Assembly: GCF_040183065.1 (NCBI RefSeq)
Contig: NC_091127.1
Coordinates: 21,683,891 to 21,747,890, forward strand
Origin: Periplaneta americana
Taxonomy: Eukaryota > Arthropoda > Insecta > Blattodea > Blattidae
Length of the DNA: 64,000 nt
Reading direction: 5' to 3'
The notes beneath the pieces are model-generated. The model worked only from the letters and a program-made list of their open reading frames with translations. It did not search any database and was not told the origin of the DNA. The position numbers and the translations under genes were made by a program. Each line of letters opens with the position of its first letter. Position 1 is the first letter of the stretch. This document shows positions 1 to 12,751 of the stretch, piece by piece.

Positions 1-115
1 TCAAGTAAAATTTCCGTGTTTTCCCTAATCGTTTGTGTATTTTCTCCTAACATATTCACGTCATCCGCATAGACAAGAAGCTGATGCAACCCGTTCAATT
101 CCAAACCCTGCATAT
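1..115 (-). mobile_element. RTE-like LINE reverse transcriptase fragment
   Basis: The minus-strand translation reads [20 protein letters not shown], with the RT catalytic box YADD, and then [10 protein letters not shown]. It is the same family as the copy at 13838-15012, and is cut by the window edge on the left. A (TAA)n microsatellite abuts its other side. Confidence 0.85.
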
Positions 116-119
116 AGTA

Positions 120-157
<38 letters not shown>

Positions 158-175
158 TAATAATCATCATCATAG
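115..175 (+). repeat. (TAA)n microsatellite
   Basis: About 14 uninterrupted TAA units followed by a CAT-rich tail, directly next to the LINE fragment. Confidence 0.9.
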
Positions 176-649
176 GCATTACAGCCCATGGAGGACCTTG
201 ACCGACCAGCCAGCTGCTGACCTCACGTTCATATGCCGAAGCAGAGGTGGACGATTATCCAATCAGAATGGAGGTATCGTGCGGTTAGCACAATGATCCC
301 TCCAGCCTTTATAGCTGGCTTTCTTAACAGGAATATTTTAGATATATAGTCTACATACATTAATATTTCAATTTAATTTAGGAATATATGTCACTGTTTT
401 AAGTCGGATAAAAGGGAAGATTAAGCAAAGAAAGAAAGAAGGAAAAGAAAGAAAGAGAACTTTCATGAACAGACAGTAAAGTGAATTTTATTACAAATCT
501 CTGCTTTAGTTTAATCTGTCTTAAATATCTGTTTAAAATATTTGTTATTTATTTTGTTACTTTCATCTGGCAAGAATAATATAGGCCATATTCGAGAAAA
601 TAAAAATTGTTCACTTTTAAATACACTGTCACAACTTGAAAAAATTAAG

Positions 650-883
650 AGTTCAGAGCTATAGTGGGGCAAGCGCCATTTATTAAAAACGGAGAAAGCA
701 AGGGTTAAAATTAAGTGAATACCATAGTTTAATGAAAATTGACATAGCCCTATTATTTAGTTTTAATGTGCATACTTTATATTACTTGCTATACGTTTCA
801 TTAAATTATGGTATTCACTTAATTTTAACCCTTGTTTTCCGCGTTTTAATATATGGCGCTTGGCCCATTTATGGCTCTGAACC
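650..883. mobile_element. Palindromic MITE with ~88-bp arms
   Basis: The left arm begins gttcagagct and the right arm ends with its inverse, gctctgaac. The arms include AGGGTTAAAATTAAGTGAAT and its exact reverse complement, leaving a central spacer of roughly 55 bases. There is no coding capacity. Such near-perfect fold-back elements are typically non-autonomous DNA transposons. Confidence 0.85.
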
Positions 884-1486
884 CTTCAAATATCGTGAAG
901 GATTATGTGAACTGACTTGTGTTACAGTATAGCATAATCGCGTAAGGTACGGATCTGGTCAACAGTGTTATACGATAGAGGTAGACACAATGGGTCAATT
1001 GGGGCTGAAGTTCTCAGAGATAACTTAATTCCCCTATAGCCTAGATCAATATCATTCTATTTCAATATTAATTAAGTATAAGATTGTAAAGTTATGGTAC
1101 TGAAACAAGATACAGAATGTATTATACAGTGGTATAATGGAGAGTATTGGGTACAATCAGTACTCTAATGTGGCGTTATTTAACAGAAACCTAATTATTT
1201 GCAGTTAATCAACTTCAATGAAACAATCTGCCAAGATAGGATTCTCAATGTTACAAAGATACAACAAAAGACATCTATTTTTTTGGCGTTGGTGGCAGTG
1301 TTGCTAAATCAGCGACTTCGTCACTAAATCTGACGACTTTTTACCGTTTTTGGCGACATTTTTTTTTAATTTCCCATTGTTAAAATAGGGATTTATCGAT
1401 GTTTTCAGCACCTTATAGCAACAAAAGTAAAATTATCTCTATTAACCCTTAAGCAGCCGCGCCTAACCTAAAAGAAAAGAAAAACT

Positions 1487-1560
1487 AAGTGCTATCAACA
1501 CTCTGGATCTTTCAGTCCACAGCCAGATACCCTACCAACTGAGCTATACAGCCGTCAAAT
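1487..1560 (-). mobile_element. tRNA-derived SINE head fragment
   Basis: The minus strand reads TATAGCTCAGTTGGTAGGGT, a pol III A-box-like segment, followed by an anticodon-arm-like stretch. It resembles the head of the SINE at 17765-18067 but lacks the body. Confidence 0.55.
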
Positions 1561-1739
1561 ATAGATATTTTAATAAACGTTGCATATACGTACCATCCCC
1601 ATGTGGAGGAATGGACTTCGAAATATTTTACAGTACGACTCCAAGTCTATGAATGGTTGTAAGCGTATCGTGACAAAGGACAATGGATTATTAAAATGAT
1701 GAAAAAATCCTTAGCATGATTTTCTTTGGAAAGAGTAAA

Positions 1740-2105
1740 GGCCCAATCACAATGAAAATTAAACATAACTGTAACATAAACACAAAAGTTTGCGCCCAGG
1801 TTACCAAATGGGATCATTCACAATGATTCACATAAACATTGACATTAACATTGCCGTTAGACGTTAACAAGAAAGTTTGCATACTCCAATCTTTCATGCT
1901 TATGCTTACGTGATTTGCAAATATTGTGGAGCGCTGAAGTATACGACAGAATATGAGGAAATGACGTCTTGTTATGTTTCCATGGTTACCAAGTATCTTT
2001 ACGGTTATGTTTATGTTCCCATCGTGGATGTTCTTGATTTTATCGTAACGTTTACATTTTTAAGTTAACGCTTGCGTCATGTTTAATTTTCATTGTGAAT
2101 GAGCC
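1740..2105. mobile_element. MITE family A, copy 1
   Basis: Terminal inverted repeats of about 27 bp: it starts ggcccaatcacaatgaaaat and ends ttttcattgtgaatgagcc. It shares internal sequence (catttggtaac, tctaacggcaatgtt) with the copy at 3302-3745, in the opposite orientation. The open frame 1877-2068 has no protein signature. Confidence 0.8.
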
Positions 2106-2333
2106 TTAAAGCTGGAGACTCCACTTCTAAATTAATGTAATCCAGGAAAAATTTTCTCTCTCATATTGTGATGTGTTTTCTTTTTCTTTTCTTACTTTTT
2201 ATTCTGCTGATTAACAAAATACTGATATTAATATTTTGTGGAATGTCCCCTGAGCAAGGGTATGTAGGCTTACTCTTTCTTGGGGTACTAGAGAGATTTT
2301 TTTATAAAAAATATCTCTTTTTTAGAAATAAAT

Positions 2334-2364
2334 TTATTATTATTATTATCATTATTATTAGGCC

Positions 2365-2406
<42 letters not shown>
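2334..2406 (+). repeat. (ATT)n microsatellite, interrupted
   Basis: ATT units in two blocks split by ATC and GGCCT interruptions. Confidence 0.9.
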
Positions 2407-2408
<2 letters not shown>

Positions 2409-2679
2409 CTCACTGCTTCAAAATTTGGAGGATGCGCAATGAGCCTGTATAAGTGTGTGAATGTGTAGATGTGCGTGGATTTCATCAATTCTTAATTTTC
2501 AATCCAAACCCTAGGTCTAGACGCAAACACCCGAAGTACAATAACTTATTTAGATTTTTTTGTCAAGTTTATTTATACACTCATTAACATCTGTGATCAT
2601 ATCGCGTGTTAGGATCTGTGGGTATACCAGTAGGTCTTTGTTACTATTGTTGAGTTCCTGTTTTCTATTTTGTGTTGTA

Positions 2680-2800
2680 GATCGCTTGTGTTGATTTAAC
2701 CATGCAAAACCCCAGTCAGATTGGCCGAACACGGGGTTTGAACCCGAGACCTTCCGAATACGAGTCTCAAACGCCACCGTCTGAGCTAACTCGCTCGGTT
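2680..2800 (-). mobile_element. tRNA-derived SINE copy
   Basis: On the minus strand the A box GTTAGCTCAGACGGTGG is followed by the B box GGGTTCAAACC at tRNA-like spacing, then a non-tRNA body. A functional tRNA gene is unlikely because the acceptor stem does not close. Confidence 0.65.
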
Positions 2801-3301
2801 AGATTGATTTTGTACTACTTCCTAATTTCGTTTCAAGCAATTAATGATCCCCTTGTTTACAATAATTCTGTACAATATTGTTAACTTTCTCTTACTTGTA
2901 CAAATATTCAGTAAACGAGTTTATCTCAAGTCACTTGAAACGAAATTAAGTCGGAAGTTGTAGGCCTATTGGTAAAATCTAAGGGTGCTATTCATAGACA
3001 TTTAGCAGCACGCGCTATGAGCGTACTAAGCTAGCCCCGGCTATCCACTGGTTACTAGTACAGAATTCAAATCATATCCTATCGCTAACACTGGTTTATG
3101 AATACGAAAAACGCTAATCATCCACCGGAAGCCCGCGCTAAAAATGTCTATGAATACGGCCCTAACTGTATTCCAATTGATCGAGGTTAACTGTATTTCA
3201 CAAGTCATAACAGTGTAATTAAATAAATATCGGTACATTAAATATCTTTAGCTACAAGTTTCGAGTATTGCAATTAAATAAACACTAACTTAATAATAAT
3301 A

Positions 3302-3745
3302 GGCTCATTCACAATGAAAATTAAACATAATGTAAACGTTAACTTAGGAATATAAACACTACAAATAAAATCAAGAAGTCAGGTCATCATTCACGATGGA
3401 AACAAACATAACCACAAAGATACTTGGTAACTATGGAAACATAACATCATTTCAGCGCTTTACGATTGTGTATTGTTTCGAAATCACGAAAGCATAAACA
3501 TGAAAGTTTGTATTTTGCAAGATTATATGTTAACGTCTAACGGTAATGTTTATGCCAGTGTTTATGTGAATCATTATGAATGATCCCATTTGGTAACATG
3601 TTTGCAAACTTTCATGTTAAAGTCTAACGGCAATGTTAATGTCAGTGTTTATGTGAATCATTGTGAATGATCTCATTTGGTAACCCGGCAGCAAACTTCT
3701 GTGATTATGTTACGTTTATGTTTAATTTTCATTGTGAATGGGCTC
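3302..3745. mobile_element. MITE family A, copy 2 (inverted relative to copy 1)
   Basis: The termini ggctcattcacaatgaaaat and cattgtgaatgggctc form inverted repeats matching copy 1. It is longer than copy 1 because of an internal tandem duplication of about 90 bp (3503-3597 and 3598-3683, each ending catttggtaac). Confidence 0.8.
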
Positions 3746-4195
3746 TGTTGTTTCTTTAATCTTTGAAACGCAAACGGTATACAATATTACAAATGCGTAG
3801 CAACCAACATATTTTTTTTTTACTGTGCTAAAGATATAACAGAACTATATTAATTCAGATAAAGTTCCAATGATAATACTAAAACGTTATTTCTCCTTCT
3901 ACAATAGCAACTCACGTCATTACACATTAGTAATGAGTCATTACTACCAATGAATGCGATATATAAAATAACAAAATATTGTCGAAAACTTGCCTTTATA
4001 CATGCCATCTGATGTAACCAAGGGCGACGTACGCTCCCACTACATAACTCACCAATCCAAAGACACTGGAACGTCTCTTGAGTTGTTACCCCTCCCTTCG
4101 GCATGAGACTGATAGGTATACGTCATGGACGCAGAGAGTTGGGAGAGCCAACGGTATCACTTGCTGTCATAGTATGTAGCTGACAGCTGTGTTAG

Positions 4196-4480
4196 TAAGC
4201 GAGTCTGGTAGCGTCGCTTTTAAGGAAATTACTCTACAAGCCGTAAGATCGAGGGTTCGATTCCCGGGTATGCATTTTTCCCATTGATGTGATTCTTCCG
4301 GTCTTCACTCAGTCTCTAAGAAGTATTAAGATACTTCCCAGCAAGTAGGATAGTTTCGTGAGTTCCCGTTCTAAAGCAAGGGCTCTTCGAGGTCTGTAGG
4401 ATAACATGCTTTTGCTTGAGCCTGTTTAGTACGGTACCTTCGCAATCGAATGTCGCAACGAAAGGAGGAAAATAAAAATA
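4196..4480 (+). mobile_element. Possible SINE-like repeat
   Basis: A pol III B-box-like GAGGGTTCGATTCCCGG occurs near the 5' end, followed by an unrelated body and an A-rich end (ggaggaaaataaaaatatt). The A box is poorly preserved. Confidence 0.4.
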
Positions 4481-5073
4481 TTGTGACAGGTTCAGTCAGC
4501 TATACCGTAGCCAGGGCCGGATTTAGGTATAATGTCGCCCCTAGGCAGTCCTAAAATTTTCCGCCCCCCAACTCCCACAAACAGTTTATGGGCAGTTATT
4601 CAGGTCATGTTTAGTTTAAATTAGTTTTAAATGAAATGTTACAATTCAGAAAACAATATATTACTGGAATCAAAATACATGACTTTTGAATTATAAAGAT
4701 TTTCTTCGCATTTTCTTCATGGAGAAAGCATTCATGATATTGCCATCAAGTCGATCTGATGAAGCACATCAAACTCGATGTAAAGAAACACAAATTCAAA
4801 CTTATTCATTGTTGAAACAAAATTTGTGAAAGGCAAGCTGTGGTTTATTTTTAAGCATTGGTTTTGTTGGTGGTATAATTATTATTACGAGTATTTCTTA
4901 CTGTAAAGTAAATTGAAAAATAAATTCCAACTCTTTGCGGAATAAATCTTTCCAGCACATGCTGGAAAGTGATTAAATAATATTGTTGACGATATACCTA
5001 TTGGGAATGTAACTGAGACAGTTACCTGCGGATTTTCTTTAAAAAAAAAACACACACTCACATTAACGAATTT

Positions 5074-5225
5074 TATGTTACTAATCAGTGATGTATGCAA
5101 TGGAGGAGAAAATCTCATTGTCTTCTGGCTGGTTTAGTTGCCTCATGAGTGATGCCTTATTGGTGTCACTTATAAGGTTCCAACCAGTCTTCGGACTACT
5201 GACTGAACATACAGACACAAGGAAT
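5074..5225 (+). repeat. Dispersed repeat, copy 1
   Basis: It shares gagtgatgccttattggtgt and the flanking 150 bases with 60560-60715 in the same orientation. No coding capacity; class unknown. Confidence 0.75.
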
Positions 5226-5541
5226 TTAGCCCCTTTGCATCAGAATAACGACGTGTCATTTTACCTAACAGCTTCATAGAAAACCTACGTTTAATTACGA
5301 TACCAAAAAAATTAAGACAATCATTAACAATGACGATAGAATACAATAGCCCACCAACTGAATGACACCTGAAATATCAATGCTAGCTCAAATATGACAA
5401 TAGTTGACAACAATAATATTATACTCGTAAGTCTCAAACAAGTCGTGCAAAAGCCGCTGTTCCCACGGTGTGTGTTTCTTTCATAGATCGCATGTGGGGA
5501 GCATTGGAAATACGGATCACGTTGGCATTGCATGAGTGGTC

Positions 5542-5553
5542 TGCGCATGCGCC
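5542..5553. promoter_or_regulatory. NRF-1-like palindromic site
   Basis: TGCGCATGCGCC matches the NRF-1 consensus YGCGCAYGCGCR except at the last base. It lies in a locally GC-rich stretch about 7.2 kb upstream of BTBD2-like exon 1 and inside a possible repeat, so any promoter role is speculative. Confidence 0.2.
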
Positions 5554-7077
5554 ACATCCAAACTGTTCCTGTCGCGAGCCCCTCCTGCGCGAAAAAAAAT
5601 TGCAACTCGGCGTGCTTGGTTGCTAGAAATCCTGCCCACTGTTCGCTGATTTGGTAACAACCATTCTATATTTACAGATTAGGTTCCTTGCTATTTTTCG
5701 TATTTGTTGCATTTTGGATACAGTCTTACCAAGTTGTTTTCCAAATAAATCTGTTATATTTTCTATATCCCTTTGTTTCCAATACAGGTTTACATTTCTG
5801 GTCTAATTACTGTATTACAGACATTTACTATTGTTAATATAAGACTTCAGTTGTTTTGTAATTATGGTTTAGTTTTTTTATTTATCATTAGCGTTGGCAA
5901 CAGATGAAACAGCAGACGATTTTACAATTTGAACTGACGAGAGCCACTGCCATCGTGATCTAATACAGGCCGTAAGGCAGACCACGTGACTCGCTTAACA
6001 GCTGATCGCGAAAGGCGGTCTTTTAACCATATGAATTATTTGCAGTGCATGAAGAATAACATATATTTCTCTGAAATGCAGTGTAATTGCGTCAGTAAAA
6101 TTTTAAACAGTGATTGTGAGACACTTGAGACACAATTCACTTGCAATTTAAGGTATAATATTATTTTTGGTGTGAAAATTACGTTGTTGCAGGCAAAGTT
6201 CGTATGTGTAATACCTGCCTTTATTTCGATTAAATATTGCGCCCTTATGTGGTTAAGTGAAATTTTGGTCTTATAAACAGTAGGCTAAATATGTGTAATA
6301 ATATATACGTGAAAGTGAAACATTGACTGGCATGTAAAGTAAGTTGTGATTAGGCCTAAGTGCAGCGTTACCGATGTTACTCTTGTCTAATGCATTATTG
6401 TTAGTTTACCGTATTTGTCTTATTAAATTTAAATTATTGCGCCCTTTTTATTTGTGAATAACCTACATTATACGAGTAAATAATACGACGTTTGATAATA
6501 TACACAATATGAACTAAAAACGAGATACATATAGTATATTACGAAAAATTATACCTTATAGTTTTCATTACTGTTACAGTATCTAGAATTGTAATTAGTT
6601 GAAATAAAGCACTCATGCTTCATTACGAAATTCTTGCACATTCATTTATGCACGTTTCAACAATTTTCAGTTGCATCGCACGCATATTTTAATGTGTTGA
6701 AGTTATAGGTTATGTTTATTCTATCAGTACTTGCCTTATTTCCATATTCGCAATTATGCATTATAATTAAGCATAACGCTACGTATAACTTATAAATGCA
6801 ATTTGTCTACACTTCAATTGTATTTATTCGTTTCAGACGGTACTCCAGTCTGAAGTCTGATTAGTTTAATATCTTACTAGGGCTAAACTAGCGCTGAGGT
6901 AGTTCCCTTCGTATTCATACATCTTGCATATACAAATTAGTTCGGTTCGTTCAGGATTTTAATATGCCTTGCTTATAGGATCAAATGCATCTCCACAAAA
7001 AATAAATTCAACTGTTTTCAGTTCAGAAATTACCGGAACTATACCTCAGCGCTACTAAGTAATATAACGTATGTATA

Positions 7078-7700
7078 TTTCATATGAGGGACTGTGGTGA
7101 AATTTCTACCTATAAGTAAGGACGGTAACCGTGTTCTGAAGTTTATCCTAAAAATATATTCTTCTTTATTAAATCTCAAAACCGTTTTCGTTCTCAACTT
7201 AAGCCTAAAATGTTGACGCAGGTAGGTTATTTTAACATGGTAAATTCTCTTCACATAAAAATAACACAGTTTTATTTATTATTCCTGCCACATTATGCAA
7301 CACACAAATGGAACTTATGCACATATTACATTGAATAAAAATTTAATTGTATTATTTATTTGTTCCCTACTATACTGGGTTGTAATGAATTGTATTTATC
7401 TAACCTACCAGATTAACACACAACTGTACATACACTAATTTCATAGGAGGGACTGTGGTAAATTTTGTACCTACAAGTAAGGAAGGTAGACGTGCTAAAT
7501 TAAAATCACAATATAAATAATTCTTCTTTATTAAATCTCAAAATAGCTTCCATTCTAAACTTAAAATGTTGATGCAACCAGGTTGTTACCATGTAAAACT
7601 CCGTTCACATTAAAATAACACAGTTTTGTAATTATTTCTGCAACATATTATGCAATAAGAAGTGTGAAGGGGTCTTATACACACATTACACTAAATAAAA
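7078..7700 (+). repeat. Diverged tandem duplication (~265-bp units, ~361-bp period)
   Basis: Unit 1 starts gagggactgtggtgaaattt near 7085 and unit 2 starts gagggactgtggtaaatttt near 7447. Both share ttcttctttattaaatctca and aaaataacacagtttt in the same order. Confidence 0.75.
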
Positions 7701-8166
7701 TTGAGCGCCGACACGCTATAAAGTAATATATTTCACTCAGCTCCGTATACTCAAATAGAAAAGCCCGACTCATCGAGTGACGTCACACAACCTGCATTAC
7801 GGCCTGGTCTAGATCACGATGGCAGTGCGAGAGCCCGTTGACTATGAACTGTAACCATCACCAAAACAAACAAGGGAGCCAGCAGCGTAGCTAGCATAGC
7901 ATCAAGCTTGGTTGCCAGCAAGGAAACGCACACCGTGGGAACTATAAAAACATATGCTTAAATTCCTTTATGTTCAATCGCTCGCGTTTACAGAATATAG
8001 AATAGGAAATGGTTAAACTAGGAAAGAGCAATTTTATTGGCTTTTCCTTGTGAGCTATTTTAACAAAGGAATCGAAATATAAATATTTAACAAAGGGCTC
8101 ACGTGAGCCCCATCCAGCACACCACTGCTTCACTCTCTTTGTAATTTAGGTCATTTAACTGCTGTT

Positions 8167-8395
8167 AGCCACCGGCGTAGCTCAGGAGGTAGCACGTTCT
8201 TCTCCTGATCCGGAGTTGCGCTCGGGCGTGAGTTCGATTCCCGCTTGGACTGATTACGTAATTTGATTTTTCCCAACTGTAAGACGAATTTCAGGTAATC
8301 TATGGCGAATCCTCGGCCTCATCTCGCTATCACCAATTCCATCGAAGCTAAGTAACCCAATACTTGGTAGAGTGTCATTAAATAACCAAATAAAG
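8167..8395 (+). mobile_element. tRNA-derived SINE (family 2)
   Basis: The head GGCGTAGCTCAGGAGGTAGC with B box GAGTTCGATTCCCGC is followed by a body including ctcatctcgctatcaccaat, and an A-rich end. The flanks share ctgctgtt (8159-8166 and 8403-8410), a probable target-site duplication. The family also occurs at 32617-32864 and 59872-60077. Confidence 0.8.
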
Positions 8396-8410
8396 AAATT
8401 CTCTGCTGTT

Positions 8411-11400
8411 GGCCATCCTGTCGGTTCAAAGGGATATTTGTTTTGTTATATTGGTTAGTGATAAAGTCTCTACTTCTTGATCAATTATTTTACAAACTGG
8501 AAGGTGCTAATAACATAGATAAATATATTACATTTTTAGCGAAATTATTTAAGACTTCAATAAAGTACAATTACGTCTCTAAAAATCTAAATTTAAAGTG
8601 TTGCTGTTATTCGTATGAGCTGCCGATCTTTTAGTAGAAGTTCCTTGTTTGCTTCACTCTTGTAGTCTTGTCAGCTGTTCTGTTGTTTAGGTGTTTGTTT
8701 ATGTCAAAATAGGTACGATAAACCTCTGTCAAATTGCGGAGGCTGCCGACGTTAAAGTCGTGCAAGTTTATTGCTGAGGGTTTCGAATTTTTTCTCAATT
8801 TGATTGTCCACAACAGTGTTTTTTGTGTGGTTTATAAGGTAAAGATAAATAATTTTATAGTGATTGACATTACATGTCTTAAACTGTTGTACCGTAGTTC
8901 TAAGGAAAATTAAACTCTTTCATTGCACATGGATTCCCGAGAGCTTATTTTTGTAATGCTGGGTGTAAACAATATAGAAAAACAATCACGACATGCTTCA
9001 TCCATGTTTTATTTATAGACTGCATTCTTCACATGAAACATTGGGTTCTCAGTTTAAATAGCAGTACATTTATTGCTCGTAAAGAGTAGGAATTTAGTAA
9101 TTATGCCCAAAATCGTGATAACAATTAATTTAATATGTCCCTTATAAATATCAGTAATTATCTTATTTTTATGTGTCATAATGACCTATAAATTTGCTTT
9201 GAATTTAAATACATATGTAGATAATTTAATTTTAACCAAATAATGATTATGCTTCATTTCACAATATTCTACTAATAATAAAAATTAATACTGCTCTTGT
9301 GCATACCAAGCGCAATGTTCCGACGTGAGTAAATTATGTTATTTGATCTATTGCAAATAATACTATTCAGTGCATTATTTTTGTATGGTTTTAGAGAATG
9401 GTATAGTTCTGATATTACTGCTGCTTTTTCATTTTAACACTAATGTTTCTTAATTCTTTTTCGTGTATATTCTTATCGAGTTCCCTCATAACCTAACTGC
9501 AATATCTCGATTTGAAACATGATAAAACAATAGAACAGAATTAAAGTTAGGTTATCATACCTCAGCACTTGAGCCCCAATGGATCCTTGGAGATGTGCTC
9601 TGTTTCTGATTTATTATTAATATCTTTCGATGTTACAAGACACTACATTCATATATTATGTGAAAGGCACTCTGTTACAAAACCGTATGCAGCACAACAC
9701 TTTTAAATTTGACAAAGTGTTAGTGATCATAAATTTAATTAGAGTGTAGGCTAAATTCAATAAAAGTGACTGACCCTTTAGTGATTACTACTTTTACATA
9801 AAACCATTATCAGACAACCCTGAAACTTTAATCGGTTTTAGAAGTTTACTCACCATCGCTCTTGGTGTCATTCTTTGGTTTCTTACATTGTTAAATTTCT
9901 TAATGTGCAATGTACCACGAATAATCCTAGCACAATCTTGAAGTAAGTCTCTTTCAAGGCCAACATCTGCAGAGCGATTTTCTTAGGCTGTGCACTTACC
10001 GAACGCAATACGTTATGTGATGTGTGCAGCAAGGTGGTATGAGGCAAAGGGTTGCTTTGTACAAACTGTAAGCTGCAATCTCTTTCGCGATTCTACCAGT
10101 TAAACCAGCTGATTCCAGCAACAAATGCTAAATTATTAAAATTCTAAAGAAAGTTGATTTTGGGCTAAATTATAACACGTGAATTTAAACATTTCTACTT
10201 ACTTTATTCAATAAAATAGTGTTACGTTCATGATTTTACTATTACTGAAACTGGACATAGCTTTATAATTTTGCATATTAAAACATACATAGATATATTT
10301 CTAATATATTTCAACGAGTTAGAAAACATTGACTTCTTAACAAATCAGAAGAGAGACAAATACGGTACAAATTATAACGAATTTTAAAGACTTCATTACC
10401 ATTGAATATAGATCGGTAATCACATTAAATTTCTCGCAATGTCTTCTCAGCACACACGTACGCATGTGCAAGGAGCCACTCAGGTTCCACAATGTATTTC
10501 TTTGGAAAACTGCTATTATTTCTTCATTAGACTTTTTCTGTCATTTTAATAAACTAAGTACTTACTGCTACGAACTATACAAGTTTATCCAAACAATTGA
10601 TATTGTGTTGGGTTACTAATTCCACAATTTGGGACATCTGGCCGACTAGGATCCAGAATACAAAGCAGAGGTTTAACTTAAAAATAAAATACAATATGAT
10701 TTGCGGAGAGAATACAGAACAATGATAAATTTAAAAATAAAATACAGTTTGATTTCGGAGAAACATGAGATGAAAGTACAATGAAGAGTAATGAAATGAA
10801 ATAAGAAAGGTAAAAAAAAAAAAAAGATAATGAAGATGCAAAGATCGACGAATTGCTTCCACTATGTGGTACACTTACGTAAGGTAACGTTTGTTGCTTT
10901 TATGACGTAATGTCCGTCATTGTCCACATCGCAAATTCCGTGTTATGCACGAACATTTGAGTAGGGGTGATGTGGAGTGAGTCAGTTTCTCGGCATTCTC
11001 GGTGAGGCAGGAGGGGGAAGAAAGAGAATTATGCTGACATAAGTTACAGCTATGTTGAAAAACATTGCTCCACATAATCTGCACTCCATGGACAATCGCA
11101 GTTTTTCCACTCACTGCTATACACTTAACATAACGAAGTCTTTTCTTTTCACGCTTCTTCTCACAATAAAATAAACTACAATGTCTTTATTGGTTCCATT
11201 ATGGTACTAATGTTTTTGCAATAGTTAGTATACTGTGCACGATGAAAAGAAAACTCTACAGGACCTGCACAGCGACTAATCCATAGACCCATTTTTTTTT
11301 TCCTTGTCAGTATCAAATGGACCTGCCTGGTTTACTAAGCATAATGTTATGACTGGCCAAATAGCTAAAGATGACAGTACATGTCTTTCAATCATCCATT

Positions 11401-11413
11401 TACCGTTTATCAC
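8411..11413. other. Intergenic stretch without recognised features
   Basis: AT-rich sequence with scattered short open frames of no recognisable content. I see no splice-supported exon, RNA gene or clear repeat ends. A noncoding 5' exon of the BTBD2-like gene could lie here or further upstream but cannot be pinned down. Confidence 0.5.
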
Positions 11414-12675
11414 TAGGGACCGGATTTTTATGTAATTACATATTATATTCCTTTTAACGTAACCGTATATAAATAACAAATCTTTACGAATCCTGTAATT
11501 ACCATTAATATATTAAACTTTGATACTACATATTTTTACATAGTTACCCCACATTACATATTATGGCTTGGTATTACATAAATCTACATATTTAGGGGTT
11601 TTATTCATTTTTACTTCTCTAAAAGGGGGAAAAAAAACTTCTGCTGGGGAAGTTTACAATTTGAAATACACAGATTTAAAAAGTATTTTTACCTACCCAA
11701 GAAAGGATATATTATTTCGGGACGAAACATAACATTCTTAGTTCCAGGAAGTAACAGAGGCACTCACCCCATACCACCCACTGTAAATATGAGTGAACAA
11801 AAGGCAACCTCATACAACTACCTGGTATTGTAAAAATCACTCAGAAAGTAGCGTTATCTTCATGTGGTGGAGTGGGACAAGGACGACATAATTTGTCTCG
11901 AACTATAATTTTTCTGCACACATCTTAACAAGCCGTTCCCATGCAATTTGCAACCTTACCCACCCTCTTCCTAATCCTTCCAGGGAAAACCTGTGTCAAG
12001 TCTGGCATGAGCTGCAATAAAGTAGCCTATTTTTGAAAAGAAGCTGAAGTAAAGGAACAAACTGGAAAGATGTTGAAAGATTAAAATAAATAGCTTTTCA
12101 AGTTATTGCTTGACCTCTTTACTTTAAGTTTAGTAAACCTATATGGAAATGGGATTTTCCGAGCAACTAGAAAGTATGGTTCTCGGCTGGAATAATCCTA
12201 CCCTTCTGAATGAGACAGGAATGTCACTTTTCAAACAACAATTTGTAAATGCCTATAGTTTGAGGTTTTAGTAGGTATTTTTTCTTACAGGGAGCAGATA
12301 ATGCATGTGTCCCACATCTCCTCTTATTTTCTCCTAATCCAGTAAAGCGAAACAGTGCTTGCAGTACTGTTGTGTCATTCATTTCACTCAGTTCTCTAGT
12401 TTTAGTACTTACAGTATAAAGTGCAAGTGAGTTTACCTACTGCTTTTAACTAACTAAAATGGCCCCTTTATCTTCACTTCAACCCTAACGACAAAAAATC
12501 ATGAATTGCGATGGACAAAGCTTTCACTACAGATGGAAAAGTGGTAATGTGTTAAGTGTGCGGTAAAAAAGTCGGGTGTGCTATGAAATAACAACTGGAG
12601 AGTCTTACCTATCCTATACCTGCCAGATATTGATATTAAATATTTTCATGATTTTACATAAAAATCTGGTCTCTA
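11414..12675 (+). mobile_element. hAT-family DNA transposon remnant
   Basis: It is flanked by an exact 8-bp duplication, TTTATCAC (11406-11413 and 12676-12683), the length typical of hAT elements. The ends TAGGGACCGGATTTTTATGT and its inverse (ACATAAAAATCTGGTCTCTA) pair over about 22 bp. Around 12515-12580 the plus-strand translation AFTTDGKVVMC*VCGKKV resembles the BED-type zinc finger at the start of hAT transposases, with a stop inside. The rest of the transposase is missing. The element ends 75 bases before BTBD2-like exon 1. Confidence 0.8.
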
Positions 12676-12751
12676 TTTATCACATTCACTAAGTTTGTGG
12701 AGTAGATCTGTAATTTTTCTAAATAGGTTTATATTATTCTGTTCATTTAGG

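Larger units (their letters stand above)
5458..7944. mobile_element. Possible composite element with inverted ends
   Basis: The left end gttcccacggtgtgtgtttc is matched in inverse by gaaacgcacaccgtgggaac at 7924-7943. A second inverted pair lies inside (gccatcgtgatcta near 5950; tagatcacgatggc near 7809-7822). No transposase is recognisable between them, and the left interior has little further symmetry, so boundaries are tentative. Confidence 0.5.

Noticed and set aside
84-296. Poly-Ile open frame
   Set aside because: It is a microsatellite (TAA/ATA) reading with no gene-like content.
2700-2790. A functional tRNA gene on the minus strand
   Set aside because: A and B boxes are present, but the acceptor stem does not pair and the sequence runs on into a SINE body.
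10917-11114. Cys-rich minus-strand frame as a small secreted peptide
   Set aside because: No signal peptide at a sensible start and the cysteine spacing fits no family I know.
12695-12751. Upstream in-frame start for the BTBD2-like protein
   Set aside because: It lies across a good splice acceptor (AG at 12749-12750), and the added residues have no family counterpart.
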